A DNA stretch of 64,000 nucleotides. It comes from Amoebidium appalachense (taxonomy: Eukaryota; Ichthyosporea). Numbering within the stretch: position 1 is the first letter of the stretch; every line of letters starts with the position of its first letter. Location: contig CAVNZM010000009.1 of assembly GCA_963693365.1 (NCBI GenBank), positions 434,001-498,000 on the forward strand, given 5' to 3'. Below, in pieces: positions 44,681 through 58,050 of this stretch. Under the pieces are notes generated by a model that saw only the letters and a list, made by a program, of their open reading frames with translations, was not told the origin of the DNA and ran no database searches. A program made the translations under genes and the position numbers.

Positions 44681-45263
44681 CATGCAACAATATCTCCCCC
44701 CCTCCCCGTGCGCCCCGTCCCCTCCCCTGCTATCACTTGCACCTCTTTGCGCACAACTGAGCTGCTTCCTTTTACCTTCACGTTCCGTCATATAAGCCTG
44801 GCATCTTCCTACCCTATGTCCACAACTTTATGGGAAAAAGGAGAGCGTCCGTTTACCTCCAACCTATGCCCTAACTACAACTATTGTACAATTCTGAATA
44901 GATCCTTTTCATCTCCACCCTTTGCTGCATGTTGCATGTTTAAACCGCCCAAAGGATATAGCTTTTGGAAGGCTACGAAGGTTTTCCGGGTTTAAGTTAG
45001 GACCCATTTCCTTTATTTCTTCAAGGTACATGCTCTTTCAAGAATGCGTCCAGCCCCCCCTTCCCCCCACGTCCACGTACAGATCAAGCAATTGCAATGT
45101 TTACCGTAGCTCCCACCCACCTCTCAGATGCTGGATCACTTCCCATATTGACATGCAATTGTTCCTTGACGCCCTTTGTTCCCTCATGCAATGAAAGTGC
45201 TGTTGCTATATTTCTGCTGTACCAAGGCACATTCTGCACATTTGCGTACAAAGGATGCGTTTT

Positions 45264-45314
<51 letters not shown>

Positions 45315-45753
45315 CCTCCATACTCACCTACCACATGTACAACTCCCGGCCCAATGCATCCCCTGCCACCAACCGGTTAGAGCATCAAACTACCAAAAGA
45401 ATAAAAAAGCACAACTTGAATAAATATAATGGATTGCAGTTTGGTAGAAAGTACCTTTGACCCCTTCTCCCCCCTCCCCGCCCCCCCCCCCCCCCCCCCC
45501 CTCCCAACAACAATCGCCACAAATATACCCCCCTCCCCCCCCCCCCCCCCCCCCTCACCCCCTCCCCCCTCACACCACACACAAAAAACCCTCCTAACTT
45601 GCTTTCGCCTCCAACCCTTATGTATGGCATCATCTCCCAATGCTGCGCATCTCCCCCGCACACCCGAGCCCCGGCAACCTTGCTGTCCTCTTACCCACAC
45701 ACACACACTACCTCGCACGTGCGGGCTATCGCACACACATACTCACACGCGCG

Positions 45754-45790
<37 letters not shown>

Positions 45791-47313
45791 AAAAAAAGAA
45801 CGAACTAGCATCGTAACGATGCATTGCAAGTGGGCTGCCGTGCCTCTCCGATCCTATGAATTTTACCAGCCTGCCCGTAGTGTGTGGACTCGGTGCTGCA
45901 TGCAGTGTTTACAGTTGCCAACGTACACGTGCAACGTCTTCCGAAGATCCAGCCTGGCCGTGGTACTCTCTTTGCACCATATGTGGCATAGTACTCTAGC
46001 ACCACCCCTCTGACGTGCCATTAGCATACAGACCCCGGGGCAGCTGCCAAGAGCACGTCACTTTCAAAGGCTCATCCCCATAGCCACCCCCCCCCCCCCC
46101 CCCCCCCCCCCGTCCCGGCCCTCCCCCCTCCTCCCCCCCCGCCCCCCTCCCCCATAACCATGGTCCCCTTTTCTTTGTGGGTGTTATTAATTAGACCTAG
46201 AGGGAGCCACGAGGCCCCCCCCGGGAGGGGGGGGAAGGGAGGGAGAGGGGGGGGGGAGGGGGGGGGGGGGGGGGGGGGGGGAGAGGTGGGGGAGGGGGAG
46301 GGGGATCCCGCTAACACGTAAGGCTACAACGGGCGGGGGGAAGGGGGGGGGGGGGGAAATCAATCAAACGAAGCAAGTTGCCCACCGACGGTTGATGCTA
46401 TATTAGCGCTCTACAAGGCCGTACTTCCATTTAATTCGGTTGTAGTATTTTTGGCCTGACGCAGGTGGCCCACTCTTCACACAGCAAAAATCCTACCGAG
46501 GGCCTGGGACAGAAGCTGTTATATGTAGTGAAACGTCTGTGGATGCGCATGGTTTCAGGAAAAAAAAATTCTTTGCACAGCGCAGCATGTACAGGCGTGT
46601 ATTTGCAATCTGTTCGAACCCCGGCGCGCGTCAAGGAATTAAATTCTCCCCGTTGCAACTTCCCCTCGCCCCCCACAAACGCACCCACCCACCCACACAA
46701 CACACGCATACTCCCCCCCCCCCCTCCCCCCACCCTGTAACCCTTTAGGCAGAAAAAAAAAAAGAAACGGACACAACAGGGGCTCAACTATCCGAAGCTT
46801 CCCAAGCACCAAACCCTCTTCTCACTAGCTCACTCCTTCCTTTCCGATAGCCTCCCTTCCGAGGTCCTGCCAGAAACTTTAGTCAGCCCGTGTGTGCACT
46901 ACCTCGGCATCTGAGAGGCTTGCATGCTTCCCTTACCATGACTTTGGTAGGTAGCAGAGACCCATCAAGCTATTATCTTCTCAAAGTCAAGCCAGCAGTT
47001 TATTTTGGGACGCATGCTTGCCCTCGATGGTAGCGACTTCCAAAGACTTGACCGTGTGGTTGTGTGGGGCCGTAATTCTGCTTTGGTCGTTGAAGGCATC
47101 CTCGCGGTGAAAAAGCACTTAACTACATATGTTTGTCGTTGCAGCTATTTATCTCAAACAAGCCAGAAGCCCGAGGGCATATAAAACAATAACTATCACG
47201 TCTGTAAATTGTGGCTGGCCTTTGATATCCATTGGAACTAAGCAACATGGGTTGGGGTTATTAGTGAACAAGCCAAAAGTATTTACAAAGCAGCAGCCAA
47301 AGGTGCAGTGCAC
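44681..47313. other. intergenic region between H3 and H4
   Basis: No supported gene. Poly-C tracts at 45267-45310, 45482-45500 and 45534-45554; CA repeat at about 45757-45788; C-rich 46087-46155 and G-rich 46228-46281. The ORFs over these tracts are Pro- or Gly-rich artefacts. Confidence 0.55.
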
Positions 47314-47350
47314 GTAACAACTTTGAGAAGGGGTGGTGTTTAAAAACACC
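47314..47350 (-). terminator. histone 3' stem-loop and downstream element of H4
   Basis: Minus-strand hairpin GGTGTT-TTTA-AACACC at 47335-47350, then TCTCAAAGTTGTTACG downstream on the minus strand. Confidence 0.88.
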
Positions 47351-47388
47351 AAATATCTTTCGTGCGTCGTTGGGCAACCAAGTAACAC

Positions 47389-47993
<605 letters not shown>

Positions 47994-48398
47994 ATGTCAG
48001 GCAAAGGAAAGGGAGGTAAGGGAAAGGTTGCGGGCGGCAAGGCCAAGTCCCGCTCGTCCCGGGCCGGGCTTCAGTTCCCCGTTGGCCGTGTGCACCGTCT
48101 GCTCCGCAAGGGCAACTATGCTGAGCGCGTGGGTGCTGGTGCCCCCGTGTACCTCGCAGCCGTCCTCGAGTACTTGGCAGCTGAGATTCTCGAGCTGGCT
48201 GGCAACGCTGCCCGCGACAACAAGAAGACCCGTATCATCCCCCGCCATCTTCAGCTCGCCATTCGCAACGATGAGGAGCTTAACCGCCTGCTCGGTGGCG
48301 TGACCATCGCCCAGGGTGGTGTGCTGCCCAACATCCACGCCGTCCTGCTGCCCAAGAAGACCGGCAAGGAGGGCACCAGCAAGAAGGCCGAGGCATAA
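47994..48398 (+). CDS. H2A: histone H2A (canonical)
   Basis: Intronless, 134 codons before TAA, starting [20 protein letters not shown]; an upstream in-frame ATG is ignored. It contains the H2A signature [20 protein letters not shown], the acidic patch region [20 protein letters not shown], and the L2/docking segments. The C-terminal tail ends in [14 protein letters not shown] without an SQE/D motif, so this is not H2A.X, and it lacks H2A.Z features. Confidence 0.97.
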   Translation: MSGKGKGGKGKVAGGKAKSRSSRAGLQFPVGRVHRLLRKGNYAERVGAGAPVYLAAVLEYLAAEILELAGNAARDNKKTRIIPRHLQLAIRNDEELNRLLGGVTIAQGGVLPNIHAVLLPKKTGKEGTSKKAEA

Positions 48399-48432
48399 GT
48401 GCACACAGTATCTGCCCAACCAGACAAGAAAT

Positions 48433-48470
48433 GGTGTTTTTAAACACCACCACCTCTCAAAGCTCTTATC
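48433..48470 (+). terminator. histone 3' stem-loop and downstream element of H2A
   Basis: GGTGTT-TTTA-AACACC at 48433-48448, then TCAAAGCTCTTATC at 48457-48470. Confidence 0.9.
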
Positions 48471-49301
48471 GTATGGCTCACTGGTTTAGTAGTTTGAAAG
48501 CTGTGTATGTGGTTCTGTTTGCGAGTCTGTAAACAAGTGTTACACACCGGGTTCCCAGGAGTGCAAAGCTGGGGGGTGTTGACGAGGTGGTAGACTGTGT
48601 TCATTTACTGAGGGACACAGCGTGGACACAAGGTGAGTGAGGTGGGCTCTGGATTCTGTGTGGAATGCTAAAGGTCGTGGGGTGTGTGGGGACGGGGGGT
48701 AGGCTAGTGGATGGGCCCTCCGGTCACGTTCGGATCCTGACCAAGAGGGCAATTATACAAGTGATTGTGATTTGCAATGCCGGCTGCTACAACGTTTCAC
48801 CGACCGACACATGGGCTTGACGGGAGTCATAGGCTCTCTTCAATGCGATCACGAAGCTACGATTATGTTATTCCAACACGAAGTTGCTCAAAGTTGCTGG
48901 AAAAATAGCGAAATGCAGGAGCCCCAGTGAATGCATCTGCATTTTAACACCTCCCTTTGTCTCCCCCTCCCTCCCCCCTTCGCCTTTCCTCATCTTCCCT
49001 TTCCCCCCCCCCCCTCCACCACCACCACCACCACACACATTTCATGACACACAAAAATGATCGACAAACAGCAAGCAGTCATGGTCAAAATCCAAAAATG
49101 TGCAGCCTTATTATTTCTTTTGTTTCTGCACAGCACCACATGTTAACTTGCAACAGGTAGAACCGTAACATACCGAAACAAAATTTCGCATTGCTAACGC
49201 ATTTTCTCCGACAACGACATGTCCACCTTCCGTCGAACTTGGCTTTCTCTCTGTCTCTGTCTCTCTTTCTCTCTCTCTCGCTCTTTTCCCCCCCCCTCTC
49301 C

Positions 49302-49339
<38 letters not shown>

Positions 49340-50726
49340 TTACATCCGTCCCCCCAGCCCGTCTCTCTCCGACTGCCGTCACCTCCCCACCCCCCGGAAA
49401 CATAAAAATCTTCAACACATGTGCCAGTCGAAAACACCAGTATTGAGCCATCATCATATACTGTAGACTGTGTTTTGCTCCTGCACAGCGATGCAAAATT
49501 CATATCCCAGACAGGCTTTCAATCTACATATTTCCTAATACGAATGAAAAAAAGGCCCGTATCGAGGGCACTTCTTCCCAATAACGTGGACATACAAATA
49601 ACTTATCGAACATGCTGTTTTTGTACCATGTTCGGTAGCACTGATTCCGTTTACGCTGAATAGGCCCAGAAGAGAGGGGTAATCTTGGTTATAAGGTTTT
49701 GTGCACGAGAATCTAATCAGGGCAGCTTTAACAGTCATGAATAAAGCAGTTGCACTTGTAAAACAGGCATATGCATAGTAATCCAACCCCGCAGAAGTTG
49801 CTGTTTTGCTCAGTCAAAAAACTCGCTGCAATCCTGTCTCTGGGAGCGGTCAGCTGCGCGACCATAAATCTGTGCCAAGCAAGGATAACCCCTCATTTAT
49901 ATGGTAAAGTGTGTAATAGTGTCCGCCGGCTTTTCCTTGATTAGAAGTTGCATGAGAAGAATCGCCCAAGTTTTTGTTTTTTTTTGCGATTTCTTGGTAC
50001 CGAGCCAGTCTGTCACTCTCGACCAAGGCAGGCTCAGTTCGCCGGCCAGCTGCAACTGACGGAGGAGGGTAAATCCCACCTGGGTGTCATCGGAGTGTAT
50101 GGCTGCTGTGCAAGTTTCAGGCCTACAACGCACATTAAAAATGATAGAAATAATTTGTTGCTCTAACTTTCTCCCATAAAAAAATGGGAGAAGAAACTAC
50201 GTATATTGGTTTATATGGATATTTCTTGAACGCTTCTCCGAACATTCAAATCAGGCACTAACGTTTTACCCCCTCCGAATCCGTATTTCATTGGTGCTTC
50301 ATTCAGATCGGTTGCAGATCATGGAATGTTTTCATTTGTTCAAAAGTAGACCGGTGCCATTCTTAGTGTTGATTGCTGGTCACTTATGGAGGATGCTGAT
50401 TGGTTACAAATTGGGAATCCAAGTTCCAAAATGTATACAATATTATCTTTTTACACATACAAAATACAACAATACAGCACTATGAGCAAGTAATAATAAT
50501 ATTATAGTTAAATAATACCCATAATTGACAAAGAAAATATATGCATGGTAACAAGCATTATTCGGCCGCTGTGTTTATGATTTCATAATACTCGCCAGTG
50601 CTTTGTTATTGGTGCATTATCATAGATGCGACGGGTTCACTCTCGGCTGCCGGATTGCCGCTCAAGTATAAATTCCAGCTTGCTGCCACCAACGGTCACC
50701 AACCCTTCACAATTTTAAACTCCAAA
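48471..50726. other. intergenic and promoter region upstream of H1
   Basis: No gene seen to 50200; poly-C at 49304-49339. For H1: TATAAATT at 50667-50674, reverse CCAAT boxes near 50290, 50400 and 50610, and TTTTACCCCC at 50264-50273, the same motif (reverse) as in the two core-histone promoters but about 450 bp from the ATG. Confidence 0.55.
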
Positions 50727-51353
50727 ATGTCTGACGCTGCCGCAGCTCCCGCCGCCGCCCCCGCGGCCCCCGCGGCCCCCGCCAAGGCCTCGAAGAAGGC
50801 CGCAAAGCCCAAGGCCGCAGCCAAGCCCAAGGCTGCCGCGGCACACCCCGCCTACTTGGACATGGTTGTGGAGGCCATCAAGGCCATCAACGACCGCAAG
50901 GGGGCCAGCAGGCAGGCACTGCTCAAGTGGATCGACGGCAAGTACAAGGTCGGCGCCGGCGGCAAGACTCACCTCAACCTGGCCCTCAAGAAGGCCGTGG
51001 CCTCGGGAAAGCTGGTCACCGCCAAGGGCCACGCCGGTTCCTACCGCCTGCCTGCCGCAGCCAAGGCCGAGAAGAAGGCCCCGGCCAAGCCCAAGGCCGA
51101 GAAAGCAGCTAAGCCCAAGAAGGCTGCCCCCGCCAAGAAGGCCGCTGCTAAGAAGACCTCCGCCAAGAAGGCCGCTAAGCCCAAGACCGCCAAGGCTGCC
51201 GCCAAGCCTAAGGCCGCTAAGCCCGCAGCAAAGCCTAAGGCCGCCAAGCCTGCAGCCAAGCCCAAGGCCGCTAAGCCCAAGGTTGCCAAGAAGGCAGCAA
51301 AGCCTAAGGTTGCTAAGAAGGCCGCCAAGGCCAAGACTAGCAAGAAGGCATAA
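50727..51353 (+). CDS. H1: linker histone H1
   Basis: Intronless, 208 codons before TAA. The start is MSDAAAAPAAAPAAPAAP; an upstream in-frame ATG is in the 5' UTR. Residues about 38-110 form the winged-helix globular domain (HPAYLDMVVEAIKAINDRKG, SRQALLKWID, THLNLALKKAVASGKLV, GHAGSYRLP). The C-terminal ~100 residues are Lys/Ala/Pro repeats (AAKPKAAKPAAKPKAAKP), as in animal and plant H1. It binds linker DNA at the nucleosome dyad. It carries the same 3' hairpin as the core genes. Confidence 0.97.
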   Translation: MSDAAAAPAAAPAAPAAPAKASKKAAKPKAAAKPKAAAAHPAYLDMVVEAIKAINDRKGASRQALLKWIDGKYKVGAGGKTHLNLALKKAVASGKLVTAKGHAGSYRLPAAAKAEKKAPAKPKAEKAAKPKKAAPAKKAAAKKTSAKKAAKPKTAKAAAKPKAAKPAAKPKAAKPAAKPKAAKPKVAKKAAKPKVAKKAAKAKTSKKA

Positions 51354-51388
51354 GCGACACACTGCTAGGACACAGCTCCAACCATTTG

Positions 51389-51427
51389 GGTGTTTGTAAA
51401 CACCCACCCCTTTTCAAAGTCGTTATC
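51389..51427 (+). terminator. histone 3' stem-loop and downstream element of H1
   Basis: GGTGTT-TGTA-AACACC at 51389-51404, with one extra flanking G-C pair, then TCAAAGTCGTTATC at 51414-51427. Confidence 0.9.
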
Positions 51428-52414
51428 AGCTATCCCCTCCTCCCCAACTAGATGGTGTCCTATCGTTCATGAGTGAGTGTACACACCGGCTTTTTTTTGG
51501 GGTGGCAACATTCCGGTCCCTGGTTCCCCGGGCAATTAACATCCAATCATATTTCGAGCGGGTAAGCTCCTCGCCTCCTCCCTCCGACGCAGAAGGCACC
51601 TGGTTCGAAATCCCGGGATGTAGCGCATTGGGGATCGGATGCCCTGATGGGACTCGCCTGGGTGCAGAACTATGGCAATGGCCCTCTAAGCTATCTCCAA
51701 CCGGGGTAGTCAAGGATCGGATGCCTTGGCTATTCCGGAAGTCATTATAAAAAAAATAATTTCAAGCTAAAATCTGATAAAATCGACATGCATAGAGAAG
51801 ATCATGCCATCCTCTGACCGCAATCATGCACTTTAGAGGGAAAAAATAATAACGAAGAAAATATAATGTTTCTAGCATAGTGTCTTTTCATTTCTTGTTT
51901 ATGCCTTATTTTTCTTGTCGTCAAAGGGCTCTCGTATCATTTTTTATTCCATATATGACCCGACCGGCTGACCGAATTCGGACCCCCCCCATAAGATAGC
52001 ATCTCCCCCAACAGCCCCCCTCTTCTCCAGACCATCCCCTCATACATATGGTTGCACCCAACATGTCCGCGCCCTTTAGTAAACTTTGGCCTGCCCACAT
52101 TTTAGTGATTCGTTGTGTGTAGCTTGGCCTAGGTAGGTTAGTGGTTGGCACCTTTTTCATTTCTTCGTGTTTCCTCAACTCCTAGCTCCAGCCGGAGCGC
52201 CTGTACACTGAACAAAATTAAGCGCACAGTCGCGTCCATGTAACCCATATCTGTTTTACCTAAGCTAAATCTATATAGCACGAACTCGTGTTCCTATCCT
52301 CTCGTCTCTGCCGTAGATCATGCATTTCACACAAATTTCCCCTTGAGACTGCACTAACAGCTCAACCTCACTATACTACACATACACATATATACACGAT
52401 GTTTCCCCCTCCTC
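51428..52414. other. intergenic region between H1 and the DUF4197 gene
   Basis: No gene seen. It has ordinary base composition and contains a GGTTCGAAATCC segment at 51602-51613 that resembles an internal polymerase III B box but does not fold as a tRNA. Confidence 0.5.
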
Positions 52415-53410
52415 TCACTTGAACACCTGCTGCAGGAGGTCTGTTGTGCGGTACTTTGGGTCTGTGCGTATCTTCTCCTCCTGCTCGCCAATCATAAGGA
52501 AGAGCCCCTTGAGCCCGTGCTCCAACGTGTACTCGTCCACGTCAACCTGAACAAGAAGAGAAGGTCAGTACGGGGAGGGAGGGAGGGAGAGGGGGGGGGG
52601 GGGTACGTGTGGAAATGTTGCTGTCTGGAGTGTTACAACAGTTGAGTAATCGGTTGTGTAAAGGGTAGGGGAAGAGGGACACGGGGGAAGGGGGGAGGGG
52701 GGGGGGGGGGGGGGGGGGGGGACAAGAAGAAGTGGGCCTTGTGGGTGGGTGGAAGGGAGGGTGGTTAGTTTTTGTGTGCTGTGGGGTGAGGGAGGGAGGG
52801 GGAAAGGGGGGGGGGGGGGTACGTGTGGAAATGTTGCTGTCTGGAGTGTTACAACAGTTGAGTAATCGGTTGTGTAAAGGGTAGGGGAAGAGGGAAACGG
52901 GGGAAGGGGGGGGGGAGGGGGGGGGGGGGGGGGACAAGAAGAAGTGGGCCTTGTGGGTGGGTGGAAGGGAGGGTGGTTAGTTTTTGTGTGCTGTGGGGTG
53001 AGGGAGGGAGGGGGAAAGGGGGGGGGGGGGGGGGGGGAGGGGACCGGTGGGTAGCTGGTGCTTGGGAGGTGGGTAGGTGTGGGGGTACATGAGTAGTTTG
53101 TAAATGTGGGCGGGTAAATTGTTTGTAAACGTATGTATGTGTGGGTAGGTGTTTACTATTCGAGTGGATGGGTATCAAGCGCAAGGCAAGTGTATGTGCA
53201 GGTATGTGTGTGGCTGCCTGCCCATCCACACTGGTGCACGTGAGCGGATAAGGGGGGTTGTCAGCATGTCTTTTCACATTTTTCGTGGGCACGTGTGCAT
53301 GTGTGCGCAATCCTCGGTGCAGTATGCACACCTACCATCTACAGATCCACAACACCCCCAACAAATTGCTGCCCCCTCTCCTCACTCCCCCCTCTCCCCC
53401 CCCCCCCCCA

Positions 53411-53460
<50 letters not shown>

Positions 53461-53575
53461 TTACACACACCCAGCCTTCTTCCCATAACCAGCCCCCCCC
53501 CTCTCCCACCCCCTCCCCCCCCCCCCCCCCCCACCGGGGACACACGCACACACACATTACACACACAAACACACA

Positions 53576-53617
<42 letters not shown>

Positions 53618-53876
53618 CTTTCTACACACCCCAGCCCTCTTCTCACAATCAGCCCCTTCCCTACCCCGCCGTGCCCTTCTCCCCCCCCCCCCCCCAGGGG
53701 AGGGAGGGAGGGATGGAACACAAAGACGACGAAGAAAAGAAAATAACAACGAACACATACCCTGATCATGGACTCGAGGAAAGGGATGTTCTTAACCACG
53801 GGTAGCTTCAGAATGTTGTCCATGAGGCTGTCGTAGTAGTGCGTCACCTGCAGAGGGGGGTGAGCACGTGCACAGC

Positions 53877-53933
<57 letters not shown>

Positions 53934-54087
53934 ACGCACACACATGCACGCACACACACACGGACAAACACACACGCGCACACGCACACGCACGCACACA
54001 CACACGTGATCAAGAAGATTGGAACAAAGCGAAGATTTGCTCTGCGTGTCACAATCCTGCATACATCAGTGGTTGTGTTTTTTCCCC

Positions 54088-54124
<37 letters not shown>

Positions 54125-54909
54125 GGGATAAAGGGTGGGCAGACAATTGCAAACAGCCGACAAACGATAAGTGATGTCCATAAGAGGTACAATACTGCAC
54201 AATTTATGGACACATGTATGTGCCTATGGCTGGCTATCTAAGTGTGCTAACAAAGAAGGGATATTGACTGGAATAGTATATGTGCTTGGCGCCACAGACG
54301 TGTCAAAGAAGCACCAATTGAGTAAAAGGATTCAAACTGATGTAACTGTTTAAACAGGCTGTGAAGCAAAACTAGACATCTTTTCCCATGGCAAATTTTG
54401 TTTCGAACATAGTAAGTATATCACCGACCGGCCTAATCTAGTAAGATCGTGAAAAAGTTATCCGAAATCGATATACTTTAGTATATCGCTTATATGAAAG
54501 GGCCGAAAGATATACTACGGTAGTATAGTATATATATTGGTCAGATTGATCTTGATTGGAAGTGAACGCATCGAATTGCGCACCAGGCACGGCCTCGTGG
54601 GTCGCGGCTGGCTCGGCGACTGCGCGCAATCCTGCGGTATACTTATCATATACTAACCAAGAATTGGTATGGTAAACACGACGAACATTAAATAATATAT
54701 AATAAATACGTCAAGATATGCTTATAATACTATTTAAATTGTGTAATGGTAAAAGATGTCTACTGAACGAGCCACTCTCAAGACAAGGGGGGTCTTACGT
54801 GGTTCTTAGCCACCTCCTCCCTGATGATTGGCCCAAATGCATCCTTCAGCTTGGGGGTGCACGTGCGCTCAAAGAACTCTGTGGCCGCACGGTTGTCATT
54901 GCCCTGTAG

Positions 54910-54965
<56 letters not shown>

Positions 54966-54985
54966 GTGTGCGTGGGCGTGTGTGT

Positions 54986-55016
<31 letters not shown>

Positions 55017-55077
55017 GTGGAGGTGGTGGTGGTTTTCTTTTCTTTCTTTTCTTTTTTTTCCTTTTTTTTTTTTTTGT

Positions 55078-55113
<36 letters not shown>

Positions 55114-55312
55114 AGGACAGAGCGGGCGTGTGTATAGGTGGATGGGTGAGTGTGTGTGGGTGTGTCTCCGTAGGTGGGTTTGCGGTAATGGTTGGGCGAG
55201 GCGGAAAGGGTCGGGGTAGGGGATGCCCGGTGTTTTTTTTTTCTTCCTTTTTTTTTTTTTTTTTTTTTTGTTTGTTTGTTTTTTTGTTTTGTTGTTGTTG
55301 TTGGAGGGGGCA

Positions 55313-55356
<44 letters not shown>

Positions 55357-55462
55357 AGAAGTCATTTGACTCTGGCATGTATAGAGTGTCCAGCAGAGTC
55401 TAGACTGCCTCTGCGTGTGTATGTGAACTAAATCGGGGGAGGGAAGGTGAGGGGCGGGAGAG

Positions 55463-55497
<35 letters not shown>

Positions 55498-56567
55498 GAA
55501 GGGCTCGAGTTTGATGCAATTCAGCAAAGAGAACGAGAGCCAGTCTCGGCTGTAAATGATGCACACTCAGAGGGAAGGGAGGAGGAGAAGAGAGGTGTTG
55601 GGGGGGGGGGGGGGGGGTAGAAAGGGCAGGAAAAAATCTTGAACCCCCACTCCACTCCCCACACATGCACCTAAACCAGCTAATCCTCCCCCTCCCCCCC
55701 TCCCTCCACCCACCCACCTTCCCTAATACAAAAACCCCCATCCACAAGGAACAAAAACAAAAAAAAACACCCACGTACACACAGACACACACACACTCAC
55801 CTTCCATATGTTCTTGACATCCTCAAACTGCATAGCGCCCAGTGCGTCAAAAAAAACATCCAAGCCCAAGGGCACAGCCTTTTCAGCGGCGTGGTTCATG
55901 CTGCTCTCAAACTCACTCGACACCTTATCCACCACCACATTTGCACCAGGCACTTGCTTGGCCGCTTCAAGAATGGGTTGCACTTTGGGAGGAACACCGA
56001 TTTTGACTGCTTGGTTCATAAGGAATCCGTTTTCTTTGCCGATCATCTGAACTGCTGTTTGGATACCAATCTGCGTGGAAAAGGGGAAATGGTTGGGTTG
56101 TAAGAGAGTGCCGTGTGTGTTTTTGGTGTGATCACTGGCGTGTGCTTTGAAATTGTGTACGTGTGTGTTGGAGCGACAGGTGTGGTGAGATAGAGGTGTA
56201 CATGTGTGTAAACGATTTTTGTATTGGTTGCAGACTGCATTTCAGGTTTCAGGGCAAGGTGTGTGGGGGAAGTGCCAGGGTGGGTGGGTGGAGTGATGGT
56301 GTGTCTGTGTGTGCGAGAGCAACTGAGCATATGCGATGGATATAAAGTATGTATACAAGGGCTTTTGTGTATCTGTCATGTGTGTTGGGTGTGTGAATGA
56401 GTGATATGCGGGTGTGTGGGTGTGTGCACGCAAGTGTGTGGTGCGCACGCTCTCTCCCTCTCTCCCTCCCTCACTTCCTCCCTCCCTCCCTCCATCCCTC
56501 CCTCCCTCCCTCCCTCCCCCCCCCCCTCCCTCCCCCTCCCCTCCCTCCCCCCCTACCTCCCTCCCTC

Positions 56568-56616
<49 letters not shown>

Positions 56617-56622
56617 ATGTGC

Positions 56623-56669
<47 letters not shown>

Positions 56670-56758
56670 TGTGTGAAAGCAGAAGGATGTGACGTGTGTG
56701 CATGTATGAACACATTCATGGTTATAAATTGAAAGTGTTGTGTGTGTGTGTGTAGGTG

Positions 56759-56796
<38 letters not shown>

Positions 56797-58050
56797 CCTC
56801 CCCCCCCCCCCCTTTCTCTCTCTCCTCCTCCCCCCCCCTCCCTCCCTCCTTCCCCTCCCCCCTCCATCCCCCCCCCCCCCCCTCCGACTCCCTCTTCCCC
56901 CCTCCCTCTCCCCCTCTTCCTCTCACCTCACTCCTCCGTCCCTTCTTATTCCTCCCCCTCTCCCCCCCCCCCCCCCCCCTTTATGTGTGTTTGTGTGTGT
57001 GCCCTCGTTTCTCTCTCTCTCTCCGTTCTCTCTCTCTGTCTCTGTCTCTCTCTCTCTCGCCCTCTCTCTCTCTCTCCTCTCTCCGTCCCCATCTCTCCCC
57101 TCTCCCCCCTCCCCCCCCCCCCCCCCCCCCCCGTTCACCCACACACACAAACACTCCCCCTCTCCCCCTCTCCCCCTCTCTCGCCCTTTCCTTCCCTCTC
57201 GGTATCTACGTCACTCTCTCACCGTGTGTAAATGAGTGTGTGTGTGTAGTGTGCGTGTGTGTGTGGGTAAGTGTGTGTGCAATGGTGTGTGCATGCCTGC
57301 ACCTGCGTGTGTGCCAGTCAGGTAATCCCGTCAACACCTTTTCACCGACCACCGAATTCGTTTTCCCCGCAGTATTCACCACCACCTTTTACAAACCAAG
57401 ACCCTACCATACACACATATTGTTTCATAAATGTTCAACAAGCTCCTCCCACCCTAGTCTCCTGCAGTTGCCCTTTCCCTCTCCTTTTTGAGAATCAAGG
57501 AACAGACGTGCACAGGTGGTTAAACCCAGAAGACATAAGCATTTACTCTTCAGATCAAGCAGAGATTTTTAGTGAACTACAAAGCAGAGATTTTTAGTGA
57601 ACTACGCGATTGCCATCAGAAATCCTTGTAAGCTTCCCCTCTTCCCCGCTTTCTTCACTTCCCCTCTTTCTGCCACCAACAACCATCACTACCATCAACA
57701 GATTTACTTCCCTGTCCCCCCTTCCGCCCTCTCTCCCCCCCCCCCTTCCCCTCCCCCTCCACCCCACCCCACCCGCACACACACACACACACACGTTAAC
57801 CCCCCACACACACCTCCCTCTCTCCCTCCCCAAGTTCCCTTCACAGTTACACTCACCGGCTCCCCCCTACCTTTAGTGCCTCTTTCAACCCGGCAGCGAT
57901 CTTGTCCACCCCCAAGTCGTTCATCAGTGCCTGTGCCTGGGGCGTCTGCATCATCTGCCCGGTTGCCTGCTCTACGAATGTGCCCGCCACACCCCCCGTG
58001 GCTTCGTTAAGCTTGTTTGCCCCATCGAGCAACTGATTGAAAAAGGACAT
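52415..58050 (-). CDS. DUF4197 family protein
   Basis: Five exons on the minus strand, 58050-57871, 56070-55801, 54903-54799, 53847-53761 and 52546-52415, join in phase 0 into 257 residues ending in TGA. The protein follows the DUF4197 family from end to end: [134 protein letters not shown]. The family is best known from bacteria as lipoprotein-like or exported proteins of unknown function. This copy has no signal peptide and opens with a helical [20 protein letters not shown]. All introns carry GT/CA or poly-C/G tracts. Exon 3 and part of exon 2 are duplicated at 34.5-36.6 kb. Confidence 0.88.
52603..53034. repeat. tandem duplication, 216-bp unit, in a DUF4197 intron
   Basis: The block beginning GTACGTGTGGAAATGTTGCT at 52603 repeats at 52819. 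Both copies contain GTTACAACAGTTGAGTAATC and ACAAGAAGAAGTGGGCCTTG, separated by poly-G runs of different lengths. Confidence 0.85.
54912..55496. repeat. (GT)n, T-rich and poly-G composite in DUF4197 intron 2
   Basis: (GT)n at 54912-55015 lies just upstream (gene sense) of the exon 3 acceptor; it is followed by T-rich runs and poly-G at 55079-55112, 55314-55354 and 55465-55495. The whole block is mirrored at 34.5-35.06 kb. Confidence 0.85.

Noticed and set aside
51540-51622. tRNA-like sequence (ACATCC...GGATGT, GAGC...GCTC, GGTTCGAAATCC)
   Set aside because: The T-stem has mismatches, the D-arm spacing is wrong and no anticodon arm forms. At most a remnant of a polymerase III type repeat.
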